A DNA stretch of 64,000 bases. It comes from Sphingobacterium sp. UGAL515B_05 (GTDB lineage Bacteria; Bacteroidota; Bacteroidia; Sphingobacteriales; Sphingobacteriaceae). A model generated the notes under the pieces. It ran no database searches. It saw only the letters and a list, made by a program, of their open reading frames with translations, and was not told the DNA's origin. A program made the position numbers and the translations under genes. Position 1 is the first letter of the stretch; each line of letters begins with the position of its first letter. The DNA lies in assembly GCF_033097525.1 (NCBI RefSeq), contig NZ_CP109907.1, forward strand, positions 1,178,001 through 1,242,000. Direction: 5' to 3'. This document shows, piece after piece, positions 49,272 through 58,476 of the stretch.

Positions 49272-49949
49272 ATGTTAAAACAAGAACGATACAAGGCTTT
49301 CGTAGATTATTTCTCCAAAAATAGTCCTGACGCACAGACAGAACTCAACTATAGCAATCCATTTGAATTACTGGTTGCTGTTATTTTATCTGCACAGTGT
49401 ACAGATAAAAGGATCAACCAAGTCACGCCCAAATTGTTTGCACGCTACCCAGATGCACACAGCTTGGCAGCCTCTAGTGTAGATGAAGTATTTAGCTATA
49501 TCAGATCGGTAAGCTATCCAAATAATAAGGCCAAACACCTTGTAGGAATGGCTCAGCTACTCATTGAAAAGTTCGACAATATTGTCCCCGAAAAAATTGA
49601 GGATCTTGTGAAACTTCCGGGTGTGGGTCGAAAAACTGCTAATGTTATTTCTTCTGTTGTTTATCATAATCCGGCTATGGCCGTAGATACACATGTTTTC
49701 CGTGTTGCAAACCGTCTTGGGCTAACCTATCGTGCAACAACACCATTGGCCGTGGAAAAACAGCTGGTAAAAAATCTCCCTAAAGATACAATTGCGATCG
49801 CCCATCATTGGCTAATCTTACATGGACGTTATATATGTCTGGCCCGAAAGCCAATGTGTGAGAAATGCCCGATCACTTATATGTGCAAATACTTTGAAAA
49901 AAATCACCATATAAAAAGTGTCTCAGCTATAACAGAGATAGAAAACTAA
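49272..49949 (+). CDS. nth: Endonuclease III
   Basis: The ATG at 49272 gives 225 residues and the usual start MLKQERYKAFVDYF. An upstream ATG would add ten residues before a promoter element. The protein is an HhH-GPD DNA glycosylase/AP lyase for oxidised pyrimidines. The HhH motif with catalytic Lys121 (LPGVGRKTANV), Asp139 (AVDTHVFRV) and the 4Fe-4S loop C-x6-C-x2-C-x5-C (CLARKPMCEKCPITYMC) are visible. It lies 67 bp upstream of recA. Confidence 0.93.
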   Translation: MLKQERYKAFVDYFSKNSPDAQTELNYSNPFELLVAVILSAQCTDKRINQVTPKLFARYPDAHSLAASSVDEVFSYIRSVSYPNNKAKHLVGMAQLLIEKFDNIVPEKIEDLVKLPGVGRKTANVISSVVYHNPAMAVDTHVFRVANRLGLTYRATTPLAVEKQLVKNLPKDTIAIAHHWLILHGRYICLARKPMCEKCPITYMCKYFEKNHHIKSVSAITEIEN

Positions 49950-50016
49950 TTTTTTTAGTGAAAATATTTGGTTTATGATTTTTAATTTTTAATTTTGAGA
50001 AATATATACTAAAAAT

Positions 50017-51042
50017 ATGAGCAACACAGATAAACTAAAAGCTTTACAGCTGACGTTAGATAAATTAGAAAAGAACTTTGGAAAAGGTTCAATTATGAAA
50101 TTAGGTGATACTGCTGTTGAGCCGATCGAAGCTATTTCTACAGGATCTCTAGGCTTGGATATCGCCTTAGGAATTGGTGGTGTACCAAAAGGCCGTATCA
50201 TTGAAATATATGGACCTGAATCTTCAGGTAAAACGACCTTAGCAACTCACATTGTTGCCGAAGCACAAAAAAAAGGCGGTATTGCAGCAATCATTGATGC
50301 TGAGCATGCTTTTGATAAATATTACGCTCAAAAATTAGGCGTAGATGTAGAAAATTTATTGATTTCTCAACCAGATAATGGCGAGCAAGGTTTAGAAATT
50401 GCTGATAACCTGATCCGTTCTGGCGCAATTGACGTTATTGTTATTGACTCCGTTGCGGCTTTGGTGCCAAAAGGTGAGATCGAAGGCGAAATGGGTGATT
50501 CTAAAATGGGGCTTCAAGCTCGTTTGATGTCACAAGCTTTACGTAAATTGACCGGTACAATTTCAAAAACAAACTGTTGTTGTATTTTCATCAACCAATT
50601 GCGCGAAAAAATTGGTGTGATGTTTGGTAACCCAGAAACAACAACTGGTGGTAATGCATTAAAATTCTACGCTTCTGTACGTTTAGATATCCGTCGTACA
50701 TCACAAATCAAAGATTCTGATGAAGTATCGGGTAACCGCGTAAAAGTGAAGATTGTAAAAAATAAAGTAGCACCTCCGTTCCGCATCGCGGAATTTGATA
50801 TCATCTTTGGTGAAGGTATCTCTAAAGTAGGTGAAATCATTGATCTAGGTGTTGAATATGGTATTATTAAAAAAGCAGGCTCTTGGTTTAGCTATGGTGA
50901 GACCAAATTAGGACAAGGTCGAGATGCGGTTAAAGCCTTATTATTCGACAATCCAGATTTAATGGACGAACTTGAAGCTAAAATCCGTGCTGAAGTGACA
51001 GGAGAAGATCCAATGCTTAACATCGAGGAAAACGAAGACTAG
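50017..51042 (+). CDS. recA: Recombinase RecA
   Basis: The 341-residue strand-exchange ATPase has a Walker A motif GPESSGKTT (66-74), Walker B VIDSVAAL (about 143-150) and the L2 DNA-binding region with [23 protein letters not shown] (about 204-226), here named by segment. It is slightly shorter at the C-terminus than E. coli RecA but keeps an acidic tail (NIEENED). The preceding nth gene and its own terminator suggest either a short operon or its own promoter. An SOS operator was not identified. Confidence 0.97.
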   Translation: MSNTDKLKALQLTLDKLEKNFGKGSIMKLGDTAVEPIEAISTGSLGLDIALGIGGVPKGRIIEIYGPESSGKTTLATHIVAEAQKKGGIAAIIDAEHAFDKYYAQKLGVDVENLLISQPDNGEQGLEIADNLIRSGAIDVIVIDSVAALVPKGEIEGEMGDSKMGLQARLMSQALRKLTGTISKTNCCCIFINQLREKIGVMFGNPETTTGGNALKFYASVRLDIRRTSQIKDSDEVSGNRVKVKIVKNKVAPPFRIAEFDIIFGEGISKVGEIIDLGVEYGIIKKAGSWFSYGETKLGQGRDAVKALLFDNPDLMDELEAKIRAEVTGEDPMLNIEENED

Positions 51043-51069
51043 TTGCTGTAAAAATTAGTATAATGTAGG

Positions 51070-51101
51070 TAGCCATCCTGTTTAGGATGGCTATTTTTTT
51101 T
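51070..51101 (+). terminator. Terminator of recA
   Basis: TAGCCATCCT (51070-51079) pairs with AGGATGGCTA (51084-51093), followed by T8. Confidence 0.85.
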
Positions 51102-51234
51102 GCGAAAATTCAAGTGCTTAGATGATTATTTTGTTACATGTCCAAAGTTTTCAATTTGTACTAATAGATTTTATTAATTTTAGCAGGTCGAGCTAAAAAC
51201 GCCTGACATCCAAATGCTAAACTTAATATAAACA

Positions 51235-52002
51235 ATGAATCGTAAACTAATTCTATTTCTTTTAATACTGTTAGGCTCAGTATTTCATCTACATGCACAA
51301 ACGATACGCATACTCTCCTTTAATATCCACCACGGAAACCCACCCACCGAAAAAGAATCAGTTATCAACCTTGACACAATTGCCAAAATTATTAAAAATT
51401 CAAAGGCTGACCTCGTAGGTCTTCAGGAAATCGATGTCAATCTCGGTAGATCATATTTTGAAAATCAAGCCAAAAAATTAGCCGAATTAACAGGCATGCA
51501 TTATATATTTTCCAAAGGGATAGACCTGGATAAAGGTGAATATGGTACCGCTATCTTATCAAAAAATCCAATTGAACGTGTAGAGAAACACTTTCTACCT
51601 TCCCCTGTGGAAAGCGAAACACGCAGTTTATCGGTAATCGAAGTCACGATACGCAAAACGAAAATCTTATTTGCAAATACACACCTTGACCTGAAAGACA
51701 AAAACAAAATCGAACAGGCAAAATTCATCACCCAGCGTTTCAAAAACGAAAAGTTACCCACCATCCTTGTCGGTGACCTGAACTCCGAACCCAATGACCC
51801 AGCGATTACTGAACTTAGCAAAATATTCACAAAAAGCAGCATTGCTAACGGATTTACGTTTCCTCAAGATAAACCCACTACTGAAATCGACTATATCATG
51901 ATTAATACAGCATCTGCCGCAAAGTTCTCCAACCACCGTATTCTGAACGAACAATACGCCAGTGATCATCGGCCATTATATGTCGAGATAAACATTAAAT
52001 AA
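51235..52002 (+). CDS. Secreted endonuclease/exonuclease/phosphatase (EEP) family hydrolase
   Basis: The 255-residue protein has a signal peptide (about 1-21, HAQ). EEP-fold residues are Asn30 (LSFNIHHG), Glu65 (GLQEID), Asp181/Asn183 (VGDLNSEP) and the terminal ASDHRPL (Asp244, His245). Such secreted enzymes act on phosphodiesters or sphingomyelin-like substrates. Substrate here is not known. It precedes a metallophosphoesterase by 19 bp, so the two likely share an operon and a phosphate-related role. Confidence 0.85.
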   Translation: MNRKLILFLLILLGSVFHLHAQTIRILSFNIHHGNPPTEKESVINLDTIAKIIKNSKADLVGLQEIDVNLGRSYFENQAKKLAELTGMHYIFSKGIDLDKGEYGTAILSKNPIERVEKHFLPSPVESETRSLSVIEVTIRKTKILFANTHLDLKDKNKIEQAKFITQRFKNEKLPTILVGDLNSEPNDPAITELSKIFTKSSIANGFTFPQDKPTTEIDYIMINTASAAKFSNHRILNEQYASDHRPLYVEINIK

Positions 52003-52021
52003 CCACTTGTGACCTTTAAAT

Positions 52022-53203
52022 ATGAATTTTAACAGAAGAAGATTTTTGGAAGCCCTAGCACTGGCTGGGATTACACTGCCCAATATCAGCATCGCGCAAG
52101 AAAAAGAAGCAAATGAGGCAGACGGCGAGTTCTGCTTTGTCGTACCTGCCTATCTACAAAATCAAACCGAGACAGGAATCAGTATTTTTACGATTTTGAG
52201 CAAAGATGCCTTTGCTTGGCTTGAGATTCTCGACAACACAGGGAATGTCCAAAAAAAGATCTACCAATCCGAGGATGGGATGATCAATGCCAATACTGAT
52301 TTCTTTCATTTTACGATTGAAGACGCGCCCCGATCGTTTCGCTATCGCATCAAGGCGAAGGAAATCCAAAAATTCGATCCTTATAAAATCGTATACGGTC
52401 AAGAAATAGAAACCGCTATTTTCGAGGCTAAATTAGCCAAGAGCAATCAAGAGCAGATTCGATGTCTGGTCTATAACGATGTACATGAGGAAAAAAGCAG
52501 CTATCGTGACCTTATTCCGCGTCAGGATATTTCACCCTACGATTTTTTTGTACTGAATGGTGATTCCTTTCATTATGTCACCAATCAGCAAGATATTACG
52601 GAGAAACTACTAAAGCCAATTGAATTTTTTGCGACAGGAAAACCATTCATTATGAATCGGGGAAACCATGAGACAAGGGGATCCTTCGCACGTAATTTCA
52701 AACGATATTTTGGTTATCCTGACAACAAGTATTACCAAGCTTTTAAAAGAGGTCCTATTTTTTGGATCATGCTGGACAGTGGCGAAGACAAGCCTGACAA
52801 TCATGAGGTATACGCCGGAACAGTCGATTATGATAACTACAGAAAAGAACAGGCTCAATGGCTGGAAAAGGTTCTACAATCCAAGGAAAGAAAGCGTGCA
52901 CAACATACTGTTGTTATTAGCCATATACCGATTTTTCATTCGGATGACTGGCATGGTACCTTGAATAACAGAGGATGTTTTCATCCCTTGTTTCAAAAAT
53001 ATAAAATTGATGCCATGATCTCTGGCCACACACATCAATATGGATACTATCCAGCAGATAAAGACCATAATTATCCTGTATTTATAGGTGGAGGTCCAAA
53101 AGTTGGGAAAAGAACTATCATCGACGTAGCCGGGAACAACAAGTCATTGAACATACGGATGACTAGAGACGATGGCACAGAACTGGGATTATTTAAGAAA
53201 TAG
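52022..53203 (+). CDS. Secreted metallophosphoesterase (purple acid phosphatase-like)
   Basis: The 393-residue product has a Tat-like N-terminus (RRRFLEALALAG, 5-16) and a calcineurin-type phosphoesterase domain from about 145. Metal ligands are Asp153/His155 (NDVHEE), Asp181 (LNGDSF), Asn215/His216 (RGNHETRG), and later HIPIFH and SGHTHQYG. An N-terminal beta domain (about 35-135) resembles the fibronectin-like part of purple acid phosphatases. It follows the EEP gene in the same operon. Substrate is unknown. Confidence 0.88.
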   Translation: MNFNRRRFLEALALAGITLPNISIAQEKEANEADGEFCFVVPAYLQNQTETGISIFTILSKDAFAWLEILDNTGNVQKKIYQSEDGMINANTDFFHFTIEDAPRSFRYRIKAKEIQKFDPYKIVYGQEIETAIFEAKLAKSNQEQIRCLVYNDVHEEKSSYRDLIPRQDISPYDFFVLNGDSFHYVTNQQDITEKLLKPIEFFATGKPFIMNRGNHETRGSFARNFKRYFGYPDNKYYQAFKRGPIFWIMLDSGEDKPDNHEVYAGTVDYDNYRKEQAQWLEKVLQSKERKRAQHTVVISHIPIFHSDDWHGTLNNRGCFHPLFQKYKIDAMISGHTHQYGYYPADKDHNYPVFIGGGPKVGKRTIIDVAGNNKSLNIRMTRDDGTELGLFKK

Positions 53204-53233
53204 AAAAGGGCGCTTGATAAGCGCCCTTTTCTA
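53201..53233. terminator. Bidirectional terminator between the phosphoesterase and pruA
   Basis: AAAAGGGCGCTT (53204-53215) pairs with AAGCGCCCTTTT (53219-53230), extended by TAG/CTA. It serves both convergent transcripts and overlaps the phosphoesterase stop. Confidence 0.8.
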
Positions 53234-53266
53234 TTTTGATTGAAGAAAGCTGCTATGCGAGCTTCC

Positions 53267-54904
53267 TTATTCTCCCTTTTCCAAGAAAGGGTATCGATAA
53301 TCTGTATCTGGATTAAATGTCTCTTTGATTGTACGAGGAGACACCCAACGAAGCAAATTGATCATTGATCCCGCTTTGTCGTTTGTACCCGAGCCTCTAG
53401 CACCACCAAACGGTTGTTGACCTACGACAGCACCTGTACACTTATCATTCACATAGAAGTTACCAGCGGCATGTCTCAATTTATCTGTTGCTAAATTAAT
53501 CGCATAGCGATCTTGCGCAATGATTGATCCAGTCAAGGCATAAATCGATGTTGTGTCAACAATATCTAACGTTTCTTCAAACTTAGCATCCTCGTAAACA
53601 TATACGGTCAGGACAGGTCCAAACAATTCCTCAACCATTGTCTCGTAATCTGGTTTTGAAGCCTCAATGATTGTTGGATGAATGAAATACCCTTTAGATT
53701 TATCGTATGTACCACCAACTACAATTTCTGCATCATTAGATTCTTTAGCTCTGTCGATATACTTCGCTAATTTATCAAATGACTTCTCATCAATTACAGC
53801 ATTGAAAAAGTTTGTAAAATCTTCTGTTCCACCGATTGTAAAAGATTTTACGTCAGTCGTCATAGATTCTTTCAATGCAGGCCACAACGATTTAGGAATG
53901 TATGCACGTGATGCTGCAGAACATTTTTGACCTTGGTATTCGAAAGCACCACGAACCAAAGCTGTATTTGCAGCTTTCAAATCGGCCGAAGGGTGTACAA
54001 CGATAAAATCCTTACCACCAGTCTCACCGACGATACGTGGATACGTTTTATAACGGTGGATATTATTACCGATCGTCTTCCAAATATCCTGAAATACTCC
54101 TGTTGAACCAGTGAAGTGGATACCTGCGAAATCTGGGTGTTGGAAAATCACATCACCAGCGTCAGGACCTGAAACATACACCAAGTTGATAACACCATCC
54201 GGAAGACCAGCTTCACGGAAAATTTTCATCAATACATTTGCTGAATAGATCTGGGTGTTGGATGGTTTCCATACCACAACATTACCCATCATTGCAACAC
54301 AGGAAGGTAGATTACCCGCAATAGCTGTAAAATTGAATGGAGTCAATGCAAATACAAAACCTTCAAGAGGACGTTGTTCTACACGGTTCCAAACACCTTT
54401 ACCTGATATAGGAGGTTGTTGTTTATAGATTTCGCTCATGTATTGTACATTGAAACGCAAGAAATCCACAATCTCACATGCCGAATCAATTTCTGCCTGA
54501 TATGGGTTCTTTGATTGTCCCAACATTGTTGCAGCATTCAACTCATAACGGTATTTACCTGAAATCAATTCAGCAGCTTTTAAGAATATCGCAGCACGAT
54601 CTTCCCAAGTAAGGTTTTCCCAATCCTTTTTTGCCGCTAAAGCTGCATTGATTGCATCTGTTACATGAGATTTATCACCTTGATTGTATTGACCTAAAAT
54701 ATGTTGGTGGTCATGTGGAGGAGCTATGTTTACTTTTTTAGAAGTAGTGATTTCTTTACCACCAATATACATTGGGATATCGATTTGTTTCGAACGTGCC
54801 TCATCAATTGCTGCTTTCAACAATTTACGTTCTTTCGTTCCGACAGCGTATGTATACACCGGTTCATTGGCAGGAACAGGAACTGTAAAAAATCCTTTAG
54901 ACAT
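53267..54904 (-). CDS. pruA: L-glutamate gamma-semialdehyde dehydrogenase (1-pyrroline-5-carboxylate dehydrogenase)
   Basis: The 545-residue NAD enzyme oxidises glutamate semialdehyde to glutamate, the second step of proline degradation. The general base is Glu294 (VGETGGKDF), the nucleophile is Cys328 (GQKCSAASR), and ALTPFNFTAIAGNLP (186-200) is the cofactor region. The size and the long N-terminal extension fit the monofunctional P5C dehydrogenase of bacteria and mitochondria rather than PutA. No proline dehydrogenase is adjacent. Confidence 0.94.
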   Translation of the reverse strand: MSKGFFTVPVPANEPVYTYAVGTKERKLLKAAIDEARSKQIDIPMYIGGKEITTSKKVNIAPPHDHQHILGQYNQGDKSHVTDAINAALAAKKDWENLTWEDRAAIFLKAAELISGKYRYELNAATMLGQSKNPYQAEIDSACEIVDFLRFNVQYMSEIYKQQPPISGKGVWNRVEQRPLEGFVFALTPFNFTAIAGNLPSCVAMMGNVVVWKPSNTQIYSANVLMKIFREAGLPDGVINLVYVSGPDAGDVIFQHPDFAGIHFTGSTGVFQDIWKTIGNNIHRYKTYPRIVGETGGKDFIVVHPSADLKAANTALVRGAFEYQGQKCSAASRAYIPKSLWPALKESMTTDVKSFTIGGTEDFTNFFNAVIDEKSFDKLAKYIDRAKESNDAEIVVGGTYDKSKGYFIHPTIIEASKPDYETMVEELFGPVLTVYVYEDAKFEETLDIVDTTSIYALTGSIIAQDRYAINLATDKLRHAAGNFYVNDKCTGAVVGQQPFGGARGSGTNDKAGSMINLLRWVSPRTIKETFNPDTDYRYPFLEKGE

Positions 54905-55071
54905 ATTACAATTATTAATTATTCACCAAAAAATACTATTTATGAATCGTGAAGCGAACAAGTCCGTTCATTCCATTATTTGCATCAGAAACCATGGTTT
55001 CAACCTGTTAGCATCACACTAAATAGCGTTAATAGAAGTAAAATTACCTCAAATTTTATGAATACCCAAAG

Positions 55072-55731
55072 TTACTGTCCCTCTTTGAGCACCTTGGAAA
55101 AGATACGTTTAAATTTTTCCAATTTCGGTTTAATCACCAACTGGCAGTATGGCTCTTTTCCATTTAATCTATAATAATCTTGATGATAGTCCTCTGCCGG
55201 ATAAAATACTGTTGCCGGAACTACTTCTGTTACAATAGTTTTATTAAAAACATGCTCCTTCTCTAACGCCGAAAGATAATATTGCGTCTTATCAAGCTGC
55301 TCTTTATTGTGTACAAAAATAGCTGAACGATATTGGGTGCCAACATCATTCCCTTGACGATTGAGCTCCGTTGGATCGTGTGCTACAAAAAAGGCTTCCA
55401 ATAGTTTGTCGTAGCTGATCACTTTTGGATCAAAAATAATATTGGTCGCTTCCGCATGTCCTGTACTCCCGGTACAAACCTGCGCATAACTCGGATTTGC
55501 CACCCATCCGCCAGTATATCCTGAAATAACATTTACGACACCCTTTAACTCTTTAAATTGTGCCTCAGTACACCAAAAACACCCTGCTGCAAATGTTGCT
55601 GTATCCAAACTCGCCGTATTTTTAGCAGGCAATTTGGTGAAATCAGTTTTTTTTACCCGAAGCCCTTGCTGCTGCCCCTGGCAAGAGTTCAATACAAAAA
55701 GCGCTGTTAAAAGTATCAGAATATTTCTCAT
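55072..55731 (-). CDS. msrA: Peptide-methionine (S)-S-oxide reductase, lipoprotein type
   Basis: The 219-residue enzyme repairs oxidised methionine. A lipoprotein signal precedes Cys17 (LNSCQGQ), placing it in the envelope. The catalytic cysteine is Cys51 in AAGCFWCTEAQF, and the family block GYTGGWVANPSYAQVCTGSTGHAEA follows (described in two parts, about 71-95). MsrA usually also has resolving cysteines near the C-terminus, which I do not see, so thioredoxin recycling may use other cysteines such as Cys54. It is downstream of sod but has a separate terminator before it. Confidence 0.92.
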   Translation of the reverse strand: MRNILILLTALFVLNSCQGQQQGLRVKKTDFTKLPAKNTASLDTATFAAGCFWCTEAQFKELKGVVNVISGYTGGWVANPSYAQVCTGSTGHAEATNIIFDPKVISYDKLLEAFFVAHDPTELNRQGNDVGTQYRSAIFVHNKEQLDKTQYYLSALEKEHVFNKTIVTEVVPATVFYPAEDYHQDYYRLNGKEPYCQLVIKPKLEKFKRIFSKVLKEGQ

Positions 55732-55825
55732 AAATAATTACCCTTCTTCCTTCCGTTTATGTTCCCCGAATTATTGGAGTTAAATTCATGCCCTATAAAC
55801 AAATACTCACTAGGTTTTGTTTATA

Positions 55826-55869
55826 AAATAGAAAAGCGACAATAATAACTTATTGTCGCTTTTCTATTT
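55826..55869 (-). terminator. Terminator of sod
   Basis: Arms 55826-55844 and 55851-55869 are perfectly complementary over 19 bp with a 6-nt loop. A T-rich tract follows on the minus strand. Confidence 0.85.
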
Positions 55870-55886
55870 TTCTATCAAATGATCAA

Positions 55887-56495
55887 CTATTTAGCTGCAG
55901 CATAGTTTTGTGCTACGGCATCCCAATTGATAACATTAAAGATTTCCTCTAAATACGCTGGACGTTTATTTTGGAATTTCAAATAATAAGCATGCTCCCA
56001 AACGTCGATACCTAAGATAGGAGTTCCTTTTACCTCAGCAACATCCATCAATGGATTGTCTTGGTTTGGTGTAGAAGTTACGGCCAATTTACCATCAGCA
56101 CCAACGATTAACCAAGCCCATCCTGAGCCAAAACGAGTTGCACCAGCAGCTTGAAGTTGCTTTTTCAACTCATCAAATGAACCAAATGTAGCATTGATTG
56201 CTTCGGCTAATTCACCTGTTGGAGTTCCACCTGCATTTGGGCCTAAAACCTTCCAAAACAAAGAGTGGTTGTAGTGACCACCACCATTATTACGTACTGC
56301 TGCGCTGTATTTACTTACATTTTTAATAATATCCAATAGGGATAAGTTTTCTGCGTCTGTTCCTGCGATAGCTTTATTTAAGTTATCCACATATGCCTGA
56401 TGGTGTCTGTCATGGTGGATTTCCATTGTAGTTTTGTCAATATGTGGTTCCAATGCGTCGGCTGCGTATGGTAACGCTTCTAATTCAAATGCCAT
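55887..56495 (-). CDS. sod: Superoxide dismutase (Fe/Mn family)
   Basis: The 202-residue enzyme dismutates superoxide. Metal ligands are His27 (EIHHDRHH), His76 ([10 protein letters not shown]), Asp163 and His167 (DVWEHAYY). GSGWAWLIV (122-130) and a glutamine pattern typical of the family are present. The residues that set Fe versus Mn preference cannot be judged safely by eye, so the symbol is left general. A -7 element (56537-56544) lies upstream. Confidence 0.94.
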   Translation of the reverse strand: MAFELEALPYAADALEPHIDKTTMEIHHDRHHQAYVDNLNKAIAGTDAENLSLLDIIKNVSKYSAAVRNNGGGHYNHSLFWKVLGPNAGGTPTGELAEAINATFGSFDELKKQLQAAGATRFGSGWAWLIVGADGKLAVTSTPNQDNPLMDVAEVKGTPILGIDVWEHAYYLKFQNKRPAYLEEIFNVINWDAVAQNYAAAK

Positions 56496-56536
56496 ATCTA
56501 TTTTAATTTAAATGTTTATTACTTCGTTTATACATA

Positions 56537-56544
56537 CAAATATA
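56537..56544 (-). promoter_or_regulatory. -7 element of sod
   Basis: The minus strand reads TATATTTG, a TAnnTTTG match about 42 bp upstream of the sod ATG. No clear -33 element is seen at 19 bp. Confidence 0.4.
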
Positions 56545-56596
56545 ACACAATATACACGGTTATGTTTTTATGTGTTACAATAAATCCATTATTTCC

Positions 56597-57064
56597 CTAC
56601 CGTTTTTGACGAAAAAATGATTTTACCAAATCAGCACACTCTTCCTGTAAAACGCCATGTGTAATGACCGTTTTGGGGTGTAATATTTTATCGTGAAAAT
56701 GGGAATAGCCACGCTTTTCATCTTTGGCTCCATAGACTATTTTACCAATATGTGTCCAATAGGCCGCCCCGGCACACATAATACAAGGCTCAATGGTAAC
56801 GTATAATGTACATTCATCCAGGTATTTGCCCCCAAGGTAATTTGCTGCTGCTGTAAAAGCCTGCATTTCAGCGTGAGCTGTCACATCATTCAATCGCTGC
56901 GTCAAATTATGACCTTTCCCTATAACACGTCCTCGATGAACAATAACTGCCCCAATAGGCACCTCTCCCTCTTCGTACGCGACCTTAGCTTCATTCAATG
57001 CCATACGCATGAACGACTCGTCACTATCGATGAGTTGTGTTCCTTCAAAATCTATAAATGTCAT
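56597..57064 (-). CDS. tadA: tRNA adenosine(34) deaminase-type nucleoside deaminase
   Basis: The 155-residue cytidine-deaminase-fold protein has the zinc motifs HAEMQ (His64, Glu66) and PCIMC (Cys94, Cys97). This fits TadA, which makes inosine at position 34 of tRNA-Arg. The size and VPIGAVIVHRGRVIGKGHN block (36-54) agree. Guanine deaminases of similar length cannot be fully excluded. It begins 10 bp after csaA ends. Confidence 0.88.
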   Translation of the reverse strand: MTFIDFEGTQLIDSDESFMRMALNEAKVAYEEGEVPIGAVIVHRGRVIGKGHNLTQRLNDVTAHAEMQAFTAAANYLGGKYLDECTLYVTIEPCIMCAGAAYWTHIGKIVYGAKDEKRGYSHFHDKILHPKTVITHGVLQEECADLVKSFFRQKR

Positions 57065-57073
57065 GGTACAAAC

Positions 57074-57415
57074 TTAGCTAAGTTTAGATCCATTTGGTAA
57101 TTTTTTGTCGACGGATGTCAGAATAATATCTCCATTTTCGTCAGAAAAGCCGGTCACTAGACACTCAGAAAAGAAATTAGCGATCTGCTTTTTGGGGAAA
57201 TTCACAACTGCGACAACTTGCTTTCCTATCAACTCCTCTTTGTTGTAGTGTACTGTAATCTGGGCACTACTTTGTAATATGCCAATTTCATCGCCGAAAT
57301 CAAGTTTCAATTGATATGCTGGCTTTTTAGCTCTCGGAAAGTCTTTTGCTTCTAAAATAGTTCCTACCCGTAAATCCACTTTCTCAAAGTCGGTCCAACT
57401 AATGGCTTCACTCAT
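57074..57415 (-). CDS. csaA: tRNA-binding domain protein CsaA
   Basis: The 113-residue protein is a single EMAP-II-like OB-fold: VDLRVGTILEAKDFPRAKKPAYQLKLDFG (about 13-41, described by segment), then ILQSSAQITVHYN and VVAVVNFPKKQIANFFSECLVTGF. CsaA dimers bind tRNA and have been described as chaperone-like. It overlaps the CsbD-like gene by 4 bp (ATGA), so the two are translationally coupled, and it precedes tadA by 9 bp. Three small minus-strand genes thus form one operon. Confidence 0.9.
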   Translation of the reverse strand: MSEAISWTDFEKVDLRVGTILEAKDFPRAKKPAYQLKLDFGDEIGILQSSAQITVHYNKEELIGKQVVAVVNFPKKQIANFFSECLVTGFSDENGDIILTSVDKKLPNGSKLS

Positions 57416-57621
57416 AATCGGTTGTTACTAATATCCTGAATCTCTTTACCTATCGTAAATAAAACATAGGAAGGCTTCCGTCCCAAACGTAAAGACAATC
57501 TATTGATCAGTTTATCTTCCTCTCCTGCTTGAAAAGCTAAATCTTCATCACTTAAGTGGTTGTACTTGCGACGGAGTTTTTCTTTGGCTACTTGCCACTG
57601 TTCTTCGTTAATTTTTAGCAT
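57412..57621 (-). CDS. CsbD-like small protein
   Basis: The 69-residue protein looks like the Bacteroidota branch of the CsbD family (EEQWQVAKEKLRRKYNHLSDEDLAFQAGEEDKL, described by segments WQVAKEKLRRKYNHLSDEDL and EEDKLINRLSLRLG). CsbD is a general-stress protein of unknown action. It starts the operon and overlaps csaA by 4 bp. Confidence 0.7.
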   Translation of the reverse strand: MLKINEEQWQVAKEKLRRKYNHLSDEDLAFQAGEEDKLINRLSLRLGRKPSYVLFTIGKEIQDISNNRL

Positions 57622-57708
57622 AACTCAGATTTAGGTATAAAATTTGTATATCTTTACTGAACTGTAAAAGTTTGTTTAAAGATACAATATATACATAAAT
57701 AAAAGATT

Positions 57709-58305
57709 ATGAAAAAGATTTTACCAGCATTACTTTTGATTTGTGGTAGCGTAGCAACGGCACAGGCGCAGCTTCTGCCTGGGTTTGAGGTGGGTGTAAA
57801 AGGAGGCTTGAACTTCTCTAAACTTAAAAGCGATGGCAAATATTTCAATTCTGACACGAAAGCAGGCTACCAAGCAGGTCTTTACGGACGTGTTGGTGTA
57901 TTGGGATTCCATATTCAGCCCGAAGTTTATATAACAGGTAAAAACACGACCGTGAAAGCAGAAAATGGTGAATCGACAGATGTTAAATTTACAACGGTCG
58001 ATGTTCCAGTATTATTAGGCAAACGCTTTGGCTTGGGTCCGATTGGAGCAAGGATTCAAACTGGCCCGATATTTTCATTTAAAGTAGATGATAAGCAAGA
58101 TAAAGTCATTGACCAATTGAACCCAAATAACTACAAAAAAAGTGGCACTTCTTGGGCTTTTGGTGTAGGCGCTGATATTTCAAGCTTACGTGTAGATCTA
58201 CGTTACGAAATGGGCTTAAATAAAGTCAACAACGAGAGCCAGGCTAATCCAAAAATTAACATGTGGAGTATCGGTTTAGGCTATAGGTTATTCAGTATTC
58301 TATAG
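57709..58305 (+). CDS. Outer-membrane beta-barrel protein (porin-like, OMP_b-brl_2 type)
   Basis: The 198-residue product has a signal peptide (about 1-21, TAQAQ). The mature part has alternating hydrophobic strands and Gly/aromatic residues typical of small Bacteroidota 8-strand barrels: GVKGGLNFSKL (27-37), GYQAGLYGRVGVLGFHIQPEVYI, VDVPVLLGKRFGLGPIGARIQTGPIFSF, and a terminal strand ending WSIGLGYRLFSIL. Its role is unknown. It is divergent from the CsbD-csaA operon. Confidence 0.85.
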   Translation: MKKILPALLLICGSVATAQAQLLPGFEVGVKGGLNFSKLKSDGKYFNSDTKAGYQAGLYGRVGVLGFHIQPEVYITGKNTTVKAENGESTDVKFTTVDVPVLLGKRFGLGPIGARIQTGPIFSFKVDDKQDKVIDQLNPNNYKKSGTSWAFGVGADISSLRVDLRYEMGLNKVNNESQANPKINMWSIGLGYRLFSIL

Positions 58306-58334
58306 TTCATTAAACACTGTTCATATACCGTTAG

Positions 58335-58368
58335 AAAGTCCGTTTTTATTCAAAACGGACTTTTTATT
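58335..58368 (+). terminator. Terminator of the barrel gene
   Basis: AAAGTCCGTTTT (58335-58346) pairs with AAAACGGACTTT (58352-58363), followed by T-rich sequence. Confidence 0.8.
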
Positions 58369-58441
58369 TCAATAAACTTTAGAACCGTTCTAAATTATTG
58401 CTTTTTCTTGTCAAAATGGTATCATATTTAATAGCAAATAG

Positions 58442-58449
58442 TAGATTTG
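58442..58449 (+). promoter_or_regulatory. -7 element of sdhCAB
   Basis: TAGATTTG fits TAnnTTTG 27 bp upstream of the sdhC ATG. No clear -33 TTTG at the ideal distance. Confidence 0.4.
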
Positions 58450-58476
58450 CCTAATTCAAATTAAATTACAAGGATA

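Noticed and set aside
57709..58305. Reading the barrel protein as a porin with defined substrate.
   Set aside because: Only a small barrel pattern is visible; no transporter family motif supports a specific substrate.
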